Source: Planctomycetota bacterium (GTDB taxonomy: Bacteria; Planctomycetota; UBA8108; UBA1146). Taken from it: DNA of 64,000 nt. The position numbers and the translations under genes are program-made. The notes beneath the pieces are model-generated. The model was not told the origin of the DNA, did no database searches, and saw only the letters and a program-made list of their open reading frames with translations. This document shows, piece after piece, positions 49,002 through 58,000 of the stretch. The stretch lies in NCBI GenBank assembly GCA_016776905.1, contig JADHSM010000008.1, positions 62,001-126,000 on the forward strand. Direction: 5' to 3'. Position 1 is the first letter of the stretch. Every line of letters starts with the position of its first letter.

Positions 49002-50666
49002 TTATTGAGAGCCGATTTCACCGCAATAACATGCCGAGGTCGGGAAAACGTCAGCATGCTTCCATGCCGTTTGAAATGCTCTGCGAGTCAAATCCGCTTC
49101 GTCACTGCGCCCCTGACCTTCCAAAGCATTGGTCAAACCCAACAAAGCCCAACCATTGGCTGGATAATGTTCCAGGTCCTTAAGGAACACCTTTTCCGCT
49201 TCAGCAAACTGACCTGCGGTGTTCAACAGTGCTCCATAGGGGTGCCTCGCAGGAACCGGCCATGAGGGAGGCTCGGCATATACCAGTTGATCTTCCAACT
49301 CGACGGCTTGCTGAAGTTTCACGAGGGCTTCTTCATGACTTCCCTCTTTGAAGAGAATCTCGCCTTCGAGAACTCCTCGACCGACGGCAAGCACTTCGTC
49401 ACATGGATTATCTCCCATGGTGAAATCTTCGGGGATCGCTTTCGTCGCTTCATTAAATTTCTTCAACTCCGCACGCGCTTCTTCAAAACGTTTAGTGTTG
49501 GCATAGGCCACTCCTCGGGCATAGTGCAGAACCGCTCTCGAAACATATCGCCACTCTTCCGGCATAGGTTTCTTTAATATCGCCTCCCACTTTCCGAAGC
49601 GAACCAACACGTGGTACTCGGAAGCGGCCCAGTTGTCACTAAAGGAAGCGAACTGTTGGAAGAGCTGTGGAGGTGCTTTTTTCGCGATGGTAGAAGTGAC
49701 TTCAATACACTCGTGACTGCGTCCCAACATCAAAGTTGAGTAACCGAGAAAATGACGATTATGCATGCTATAGAAATAGTAATCGGTAGGACCACCATTC
49801 CTTTCAAACCAAGCATCGTCGAGGGCAACAGCATTTCGATTACAATCGGCTGATTCCGCATAACGCCCTGTGGACATCCAGATATGGGACGGCATGTGGA
49901 CCATGTGCCCAGCACCGGGAATCAGATTCAAGAGGCGATCAGCTGCTTTCTCAGCCAACCCCGGGCTTTGAGAGGATTCCATAATATGGATATAGAGGTG
50001 ACACGCCGCCGGATGGTTCGGCTCCCTATTCAGGACTTGCTCAATGATGCCCTTGAACTGAAGAGTTTTTCCCTGCGGTTTCCCATCGGCACTCCAGTAT
50101 TTCCAAGGCTGCATCAACATCATCGATTCCACTGACAATGTAGCGATATCCGAATCCATAGGAAACTTCTCGTGAACGGTCAGTATGGCATCCCGATAAG
50201 CCCCGTTCAGTTCGGTCAGATCTTCGGGCATGGGCCAGTCATAACGCTTTTGTAAGGCGGCGATAATGGCCTGATTGGGCAGCGATTCCTGATCTGCAAA
50301 CTCTGCCGCTTTCTTACTTGCGGAGTAACACCAATCTGCAAAGGGTCCAGGCATGATCATAGGTACATTGATGTTGGGACCGGATGAATAAGCGATTCCC
50401 CACCAAGCCATGGCAAACTCAGGATCATGAATCGTGGCCTGATAAAAAGAGCGAATAGCGCCGTTAAAATTAAAGGACAGCATCAGGTTGTATCCCTGAT
50501 CAAACCAAATACGCGCTTCTTCCGAATCGGTGACGACTTCTCTTTGGTATTCGCCCAAGGAATCAAGAATCATCGGAGGCGCAGGAAGATCCTTTGGAAG
50601 TTGTGCTTCTTCAAGGAGTGGACTTGGGATCATCACAAGAGAAAAAATTATTGCAGGCCAAATCAT
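49002..50666 (-). CDS. Tetratricopeptide-repeat protein, secreted
   Basis: Signal-like N-terminus; repeats such as FNGAIRSFYQATIHDPEFAMAWWGIAYS and HYPANGWALLGLTNALEGQGRSDEA. Confidence 0.8.
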   Translation of the reverse strand: MIWPAIIFSLVMIPSPLLEEAQLPKDLPAPPMILDSLGEYQREVVTDSEEARIWFDQGYNLMLSFNFNGAIRSFYQATIHDPEFAMAWWGIAYSSGPNINVPMIMPGPFADWCYSASKKAAEFADQESLPNQAIIAALQKRYDWPMPEDLTELNGAYRDAILTVHEKFPMDSDIATLSVESMMLMQPWKYWSADGKPQGKTLQFKGIIEQVLNREPNHPAACHLYIHIMESSQSPGLAEKAADRLLNLIPGAGHMVHMPSHIWMSTGRYAESADCNRNAVALDDAWFERNGGPTDYYFYSMHNRHFLGYSTLMLGRSHECIEVTSTIAKKAPPQLFQQFASFSDNWAASEYHVLVRFGKWEAILKKPMPEEWRYVSRAVLHYARGVAYANTKRFEEARAELKKFNEATKAIPEDFTMGDNPCDEVLAVGRGVLEGEILFKEGSHEEALVKLQQAVELEDQLVYAEPPSWPVPARHPYGALLNTAGQFAEAEKVFLKDLEHYPANGWALLGLTNALEGQGRSDEADLTRRAFQTAWKHADVFPTSACYCGEIGSQ

Positions 50667-51064
50667 TGGATAGTCTTTCAGGAAGATATTGAAAAACGAA
50701 TCCCGGAAACCCCGGAGATCTCAGAATGTGAGTAGATCCCTCTAGATAAGATTTGTCGAGGGTCAATTTCTAAACGATCTATTCCAGCCATCAGACTGAC
50801 GACTGAGACGAAATCTGCTGAAAAATCTCGAAGAAACGATCCCCTTCGAGTGCAAGAAAACACCCTCCCGTGAAAAAATTTCCTCGATTCCTAAATAGGC
50901 AGATATGACGATAAATCGATGGCTGAAGCCGATTTACAGGAGTGTACGCGACCCCGATGAACGAATTCCTTCGAAAGGTTTGACCGGCCCCCCCCAAATT
51001 CGTTGTAATCTGTGTCTGTAACGATCTTACCAGAAGACTACCAGCCAAATGGAACGGAAGATTC

Positions 51065-52222
51065 ATGAGTTCAACCGACCTCCAAGAAACTCCGACTACG
51101 GATCCTTCTCAAAAAGACGGACCCATCATCTGGTCCAACACTCTGTTTCTGAGTTTGAGCCCCATCATCACTCTGTTCCTGCTCCCGACTTACATTTACT
51201 ACCAGGGACATCATTGGGCCCTGACTGTAACTGCTGTCCTGATGTGGTTCTTTGCTGGACTCGGCATCACGGTGGGTTACCACCGGCTCTTTGCACACCG
51301 ATCTTATGAAGCCCATCCTATCTGGAAATTCTTGGCACTCGTTGCCGGAGCTTCAGCACTGCAAAACAGTGCTCTAGTCTGGTCTGCTTCCCATAGGCGT
51401 CACCACAAGCACACTGATCATGGTGAAGACCCCTATGATGCCACTCGCGGTTTCTGGTGGTCTCACATGAGATGGATTTTTCATGCCAACGAACGTGCTG
51501 AAGATTTCAGTAATGTTCCAGACCTCAAAGCCGACCCTCTGGTCATGTGGCAAAAAAAATACTATTGGGCTATCGCTTTCACTGTCGACGTCCTGATTCC
51601 CCTCGGGCTAGGCTTCCTCATTGGACGTCCCATCGGCATGCTTCTCTTTGCCGGACTAGCACGTGTCGTGTTTACCCACCAAGCTACTTTCTGCATCAAC
51701 AGCCTTTGCCACATCATCGGCACACAGCCCTGGTCGAAAAAGGACACTTCTAAGGATTCTTGGATCTGTGCCTTGATCACTTTTGGCGAGGGATATCACA
51801 ACTTCCATCACACCTTCCCCGCCGACTACCGAAACGGATTGAAGTGGTATCACTTCGATCCTGCCAAGTGGTTGATCTGGGGTGGAAACAAGTTGGGACT
51901 GACGACAAACTTAAAACGTACAGAGGCTCCTGTTCGGTGGAAGAAAAGACTCGAAAGACAAATGGACAAGTACCAGGAGTCCATCGTGCAAACGATTCCG
52001 GAGGCCCATTCGGAATGGAGTATCCGTGTCGAATCTGCATGCCTGCGAGTGGAAGAAACGCTCAACATTTGGTCTGACAAGCTTCGTGAATACCGTCGAG
52101 CCGTGAAACAGGGCGAGGTCACAGAAAGTCTCCTTCTCTCCGTCAAAGAGTCGCGCAAGGCATGGAAACATTCATGGAGAGAGTTCATGGATCTTCGCAA
52201 AACGATGCCGATTCCGGCTTAG
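51065..52222 (+). CDS. Acyl-CoA/fatty-acid desaturase (delta-9 type)
   Basis: Histidine boxes HRLFAHRSYE, HRRHHKHTD, EGYHNFHHTFPADYRNG. Confidence 0.94.
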   Translation: MSSTDLQETPTTDPSQKDGPIIWSNTLFLSLSPIITLFLLPTYIYYQGHHWALTVTAVLMWFFAGLGITVGYHRLFAHRSYEAHPIWKFLALVAGASALQNSALVWSASHRRHHKHTDHGEDPYDATRGFWWSHMRWIFHANERAEDFSNVPDLKADPLVMWQKKYYWAIAFTVDVLIPLGLGFLIGRPIGMLLFAGLARVVFTHQATFCINSLCHIIGTQPWSKKDTSKDSWICALITFGEGYHNFHHTFPADYRNGLKWYHFDPAKWLIWGGNKLGLTTNLKRTEAPVRWKKRLERQMDKYQESIVQTIPEAHSEWSIRVESACLRVEETLNIWSDKLREYRRAVKQGEVTESLLLSVKESRKAWKHSWREFMDLRKTMPIPA

Positions 52223-52281
52223 GCTGTTCAGAGCGACAGAATTCAGTGGAGTCTATGATTTTCATCTTCTAGCCTACAGAA

Positions 52282-53055
52282 ATGAACATCAAAAAGACTC
52301 CCCTGAATCTGTTGTGGATCATTCCCTTCATCACCTTCCCTCTGGCCTGTGACTCCCTACCTTCAAGGGAATCCACGGCTTCCTCCACAGTTTCAGCAAC
52401 AGTGCCATCGATAACGCCATCGACGACGCCATCGACAACACCTTCAAAGATATCGCTCTTCAATGGACAAAATCTAAAGGGCTGGCACACCGATATTCCA
52501 GCAGCGGACGAAGGGAATCCCGTCACGCCCTCTTTCATCGTCCGAGACGGAATGCTGATCAGTCAGGGTTCTCCAGGCGGACACCTGATCACCGACAGCG
52601 ATTACTCCAACTACACTCTGACCATCGAATACCGTTGGGCGGGTGAGCCCGGGAATTGTGGGATCCTCGTCCACGCTTCGACCCCCCGCCGTCTCTACGG
52701 CATGTTTCCCCAATCCATCGAATGCCAGATGTATCACGGCAATGCCGGAGATTTCTGGTGTATCGGTGAAGACATTACCGTCGACAACATGGAACAGCGC
52801 CGCGGCCCCAAGGAACGCTGGGGAGTGGAAGAAGGTCAGAGCCGTCGCGTTCTGAATATGACCGACGATTCAGAGAACCCGGTCGGCGAATGGAACACGA
52901 TGGTGATCCGTTGCGAAGGCGATCGCGTCACCGTCGACGTCAACGGCGACCGCGTCAATGAAGGCTATGACTGTACCGCAGATAGTGGCATGATCGCAGT
53001 GCAAGCAGAGGGGGCTATGGTCGAGTTTCGACGATTGGAGTTATCCCCTCTCTAA
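52282..53055 (+). CDS. DUF1080 (3-keto-disaccharide hydrolase-type) lipoprotein
   Basis: ISLFNGQNLKGWHT, LTIEYRWAGEPGNCGILVHAS, NTMVIRCEGDRVTVDVNGDRVNEG. Confidence 0.85.
   Translation: MNIKKTPLNLLWIIPFITFPLACDSLPSRESTASSTVSATVPSITPSTTPSTTPSKISLFNGQNLKGWHTDIPAADEGNPVTPSFIVRDGMLISQGSPGGHLITDSDYSNYTLTIEYRWAGEPGNCGILVHASTPRRLYGMFPQSIECQMYHGNAGDFWCIGEDITVDNMEQRRGPKERWGVEEGQSRRVLNMTDDSENPVGEWNTMVIRCEGDRVTVDVNGDRVNEGYDCTADSGMIAVQAEGAMVEFRRLELSPL
52404..52439. repeat. Tandem repeat, 3 x 12 bp (gccatcgacaac), in-frame
   Basis: Direct reading; encodes PSITPSTTPSTT after the lipobox. Confidence 0.9.
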
Positions 53056-53072
53056 CGAAATGGATCTGATCG

Positions 53073-54908
53073 ATGACTCGATTATTTTTCTCCGTCTTGC
53101 TCTTCTCCTTACTCTTTCACTCTTCGCCACTCGAAGCACAAAAGTACCCCCAAAAAGCATCTCCTTTTGATGAGATCCGCTGGAAGGGCGATCAGCCAGA
53201 AGTACGCATCGACGACACTTGGTACTCCCCCCTCTCCGTCGACGGTGTCGAAGTCGGCAAAATCATCGAGACTTGTGAAAAGCGTTGGCGTGGACAAGTG
53301 GAGAAGCGTTTCACTGAGGATTTGATGGAAGCTCTGAGTCTGATGAATCATCGTTGCGGCGATAAGATCACACTGCGTCTCAAAAATCTCGAAAATGGAA
53401 AGGTGGGCGTCCTCAAGGATGTTCCCAATACCAGTGACAAAAGACGCAAACTACGCAATGATCGAAATCAGGGATCGGGCTCACCGAGCCCTCTGCGCAA
53501 GGCTCCCGCTGAGCTCACCCGAGATCAGGTCCTTTCAGAGATCGAGTTCTTTAAGGCCGCCCTGCGCGACCAATTCGCATATCTACACCTGAAGGGCATC
53601 GATCTCGACCCAACGATCGATGCTGAGATCCGATCGAGATTCTCCACAGGATTACCTGAAAAACTGCCGACCTTCGAACTCGCCACCATCCTCCATAAGG
53701 TGTTGATGTGCTTCGGAGATGGTCATGCTGGGGCCAGATCTGACCTGTATCAACCAGACCGTGTAGCGCCCTATACTCCCTTTCTGCTCGGCGAGAGTGA
53801 AGCAGGCGTCGTCGCATTCCTGCCGAACAGACGCGGCTTTCTGGATCCAAAGTACCCCATCATCCTCGAGATCGATGGGACTCCCATCGACGCCGTCGTC
53901 AAAAAGTTGGCTCCGCTCATCGCCGACGGCAGCCCCCAGTTGAAAAAAAATCGAGCACTTCGTTCGATGCGGTCGATCGCTCTTTGGCGCGTCGTTGAAG
54001 AGAACCCGCAAAGTCAGCGTGGATTCGATATCGAGGCCATGAAGAGACCTTTTGCGGTAAAACTGAGCTCGCTCGATGGAAAGAATACGAAAGACCTATC
54101 CGTGACCCCCACCCAACAAAGACCGACCTACGGTGAATGGCCTGCCAACAACAGCCGTATCCTGAGCGAAAATGTGGGATACCTCAGAATCCCACAAATG
54201 AATGGCGCAGCCGTGAGTGAAATCCGTCGCTGGATGGATCGCTTTAAAAAGACCCGCGGCCTTATCGTCGACGTTCGTGGAAATGGGGGTGGCAGTCGTG
54301 AAGCCTTGATCACTCTTGCCGGTTATCTGGTGACTGACGATTCAGAACCTTGGGTAGGGAACTTTGCTGCTTATCGAACCTCGAAGAAATTCTCCGAATC
54401 TCATCTTGCTCGTCGCTTCATGCTTCCCGTCGACAGTCCTCGCTGGACCCAAGATCAACGCAAAGTCATCAAGCGCTCCATGAAGAACTTCAATCCGGAG
54501 TGGGAACTCCCCAAGGGCTTCAGCTCTTGGCACGCCCTCGTCCTCGGAAAAACCGGTCATGAGGATGAATACACTTACAAGTCTCCCGTGGTGCTGCTCT
54601 CGGATGCGGGCTGCTTCAGCGCCACCGATATCTTTCTGGGCGCCCTCGAAATTCTGCCGCAGGTCACACTGATAGGCAGCGCCTCTTCAGGAGGTAGCGC
54701 TCGATCCCAGGGCTTCTCGCTGCCGGTTTCGTTGATTGAGGTTCGCTGTGCATCCATGGCCAGCTTCCGTCCCAACGGAAAACTCTATGACGGCAACGGG
54801 ATCGAGGTCGACGAACAAATCCTACCTGCTGCCGAGTTTTATACCCGGGACGGCGAAGACCGCGTTCTGAAAAACGCTATCCAGCACTTCAAGGAAAGCA
54901 AAAGATAA
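53073..54908 (+). CDS. S41-family (C-terminal processing-like) peptidase
   Basis: ENVGYLRIPQMNG, GLIVDVRGNGGGSREALITLAGYLV, VVLLSDAGCFSATDIFLGALEILPQVTLIGSASSGGSARS. Confidence 0.88.
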   Translation: MTRLFFSVLLFSLLFHSSPLEAQKYPQKASPFDEIRWKGDQPEVRIDDTWYSPLSVDGVEVGKIIETCEKRWRGQVEKRFTEDLMEALSLMNHRCGDKITLRLKNLENGKVGVLKDVPNTSDKRRKLRNDRNQGSGSPSPLRKAPAELTRDQVLSEIEFFKAALRDQFAYLHLKGIDLDPTIDAEIRSRFSTGLPEKLPTFELATILHKVLMCFGDGHAGARSDLYQPDRVAPYTPFLLGESEAGVVAFLPNRRGFLDPKYPIILEIDGTPIDAVVKKLAPLIADGSPQLKKNRALRSMRSIALWRVVEENPQSQRGFDIEAMKRPFAVKLSSLDGKNTKDLSVTPTQQRPTYGEWPANNSRILSENVGYLRIPQMNGAAVSEIRRWMDRFKKTRGLIVDVRGNGGGSREALITLAGYLVTDDSEPWVGNFAAYRTSKKFSESHLARRFMLPVDSPRWTQDQRKVIKRSMKNFNPEWELPKGFSSWHALVLGKTGHEDEYTYKSPVVLLSDAGCFSATDIFLGALEILPQVTLIGSASSGGSARSQGFSLPVSLIEVRCASMASFRPNGKLYDGNGIEVDEQILPAAEFYTRDGEDRVLKNAIQHFKESKR

Positions 54909-54926
54909 CGACAACCCCAACTTAAC

Positions 54927-55064
54927 CGTGGTGAGGAGCGAGTCGCTCCACCGGTAAGCCTGCGACTTCCCGAAGGACAGCCTCGACGTACTTCTCGATC
55001 ATCTTGCCGCGCCACTGGGGAGCGAAGTAAACGGGAAATTCTGACTTCAACTGGAATACGAGGC
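54927..55064 (-). pseudogene. Possible 3' remnant of a disrupted gene at the boundary of the AT-rich region
   Basis: Frame without a start, GC-richer than its neighbour: QLKSEFPVYFAPQWRGKMIEKYVEAVLREVAGLPVERLAPHHG*; family not recognised. Confidence 0.3.
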
Positions 55065-58000
55065 CTATCTGGACTCCAACAAGAAACTGCGGAAACTCTG
55101 CAATTCCTCATTCATTTGTTGAAGATTAATGAAACGATCGTTGAGATCGGGGTTTAATCCTGATCTGAAAAATTTCAAAATTCTTGGGAGCACTTCGTTC
55201 AAACGACTTTGACCCACATTGCAGACCTCGACAAGAGACCGGGTCAATTCACCTTCGAGATTACGCCATACTTCATCAACATCTGCACGATGACCATTGG
55301 AATAAACAAGATCATGCGTATCCAGTGATCCGAATTCGGAATAACAGGTAATGGCGAACTGATACCAATCGTCAAGCACGGATCGGTTGGCTGACCCCAT
55401 TAACAGAACTTCACCAGCAAGTACTTTTGAAAAACTGTACATCATTCCGTTAAGCGGTTTGGTATTTACACCACCACTAAAATCTTCCTCAGGCGGCGAC
55501 CAAAAAGGATGATACCCAGGTCCCAGATCAATATGAATACATCTGGGCCCCCTGGTGCTCCCGTCATCAACAACAATAATGTTATCTGGACAGATATCTG
55601 TAGCAAAGATGTCATGGTTTTTTGCGAGTTTATGAAGAGAAGACAAATAATCCTTAAAACTGGAAACCAGAGATACAAAATCAGAAAAAGTGACACCGCT
55701 TTCGAATCGACTTTTTAATGTTTCTCCAGGGTCACACCGAAAATACATGAATCCACGTTCTTCATTAATGAACTGAGTTAACCCAGGAAGGGAGTAACCT
55801 CGCACCCTTTCATGAAGGGCCACTTCACGATTCCATTTTTCTTCTTCAATACCGCCGGGGTTACCCTCAACACTTTTTGAAGTATTGGCTATTTTCAGAA
55901 CAAGGCCATCGGGCAGAGTACGATAGACAGTGCCAGAGGCCCCCGCACCCAACTTCGCCTCGTCAGGGTATGCATACATATCATGAGTACGAAACGGACC
56001 AGCCTGTTTCTCCATGCAATATGTCAGATAACCCTGAACTTCTTCCCATGGAAGCTCATCCAGAACTACACGCCATTCATCCCCCCTATCCTCAAGATCA
56101 TTAAGAAATCTCACATGATCTTTGAGTTGTGAAAGCGTGTCGAAGGTCCAGTCAGAAACCTCTTCAGGTAAGGAACTAACCTTCCTGAGCATATCAAGAC
56201 ATTGATCTCCCAAAACGGAGACGGGAGTATGAATACCGATCTTTGACAATAGGGCGCTTGGAACGATCCGAAAATCACTCTCAACAAACATAAGAATATA
56301 ACTATCCGAGTGCGCCAAATCTCCAATATCCTCCAGGAAGGAAATACAATTCCCAATCGTCACATTGGTGAATTCATCTGAGTCAATAGCCGCTTGCAAA
56401 TCTTCGGGGTAGGAAGAAAGTGATATCGTTGATTCGAGTAAACCCATGCCATAATCAGAGTCATTATTTTCAGAAACAGTGAAAAGTCGGTATCTATAAT
56501 TCACCGTTTTAAGCTGGGCCAATAAGGAAGAGTATAATTCACCCCCAGAATCCCAACCACATGACAACAAGATGACTTGTTTCCCGCTAACATCATCGCT
56601 ACCAAAAACAACTTCAAAAGCACTGGGAAAGAAATGTCCGTCAGGCAATACGAGTTGCCCGAATTTCTCCGTGGGAAAAGCACTGGGATTCAATAGAGCG
56701 TCACGCAACTCCACCAAAGCTTCGCGATATGACAATGAATCAGGATAATCGTCAGCATTGAGCGAGTATTCTGCAAAACAGGAAAGTTGATCGTGAAGTT
56801 GAAGATAGGGTGGCAAAGAAGAGCCAAGAAGACCGATCATTTTCAGTATCTTATTAGGCAATACCCAAAAACGATCCTCACTCCAATAAATGCTCAAATC
56901 TGTTCCAGAAACTTTATCGAGCAGGCTGATCGCACTACGTGCTGCATCTGAAAAAAGAGACGAAGAGGCCTCAAATGGACTTAGAAAATTGCCTTCAGAC
57001 AAATCCTGAGAGTTGAGTATCAACAACGCCAAGCAAGATTCATCTCTTGAAGTATCCCGAATAATATCGAACGACTGATGATCCCTGTGAATTTCAAGAC
57101 AGTCTTGAACGACCGACTCAAACAATTCATAGAACGAATCCTTGGCACAGGAAAGCAGATACCCGATTCGGTCGTCAATCTCATTGACACCAGGCGTCAA
57201 AGCCAAATCTTGCGGATCAACGGGCTCGTCGAAAATGAACCCTTGAAGATTTTCGATGGGACCAGCAACAATATCTAAATTTCGTGAGTCCAGTTCTTCG
57301 ACAACTTCTCGGATAGACGAAAGAAGTTTAATGTCGCCAATATATTGATATTGATCATAAGAAGGCCTTCCGATGGAAGACTCAAAAAAATCTTTGATTA
57401 ACTTCTCTTCTGTTTCCCCAAGATCAGAAAGATTGTTAGACCAATCGATCTGAATATCATCTGGCTTCTCAACTTTATAGGAGGATTCCCAAGGCCTTTG
57501 CCCAAAAAACCACCTGAAACAAGTCAGGAGGGTTGCATAACAATCTCTTTTTTTTCTGTGCTTGTCTTTTTCAAAAGTTGATCTTTCACCTCTGGGCAAA
57601 AGCGGAAGGAAGTCTTCTTTACCATTAAATGCTCGATCAGGATCGTCAATTCGGCAAACACTTCCAAGATCAAGAATCACTAGGTTTCCATTTTTGTCCC
57701 AACGAACGTTTGAATTACAAATATCACGAATACAGAAATTGTTTTGGTGCAATGAACAAACAAACCGCACAAGTTTCTCAAGATTCTTGAAAATATCCAA
57801 TGACGAAGCAGAAACTTTTTCCGCAGGCTGAACATCAAAGTATTTACGCACATAATATTTCAACCCGTAATCATTAGATAAATCTATTGAAGCGAGAATT
57901 TCAGGCAGTTCTACACCAGCAATTTCCCCCTTAAACTTACTTAAATCCCGGATTTTACGTATATTTTCGACTTCTACATCAAGCTCAGAATTATGAGATT

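Noticed and set aside
54927-55064. Transposase remnant at the island edge
   Set aside because: The translated tail matches no transposase motif I can name and no terminal inverted repeats or target-site duplications were seen; kept only as an unassigned remnant.
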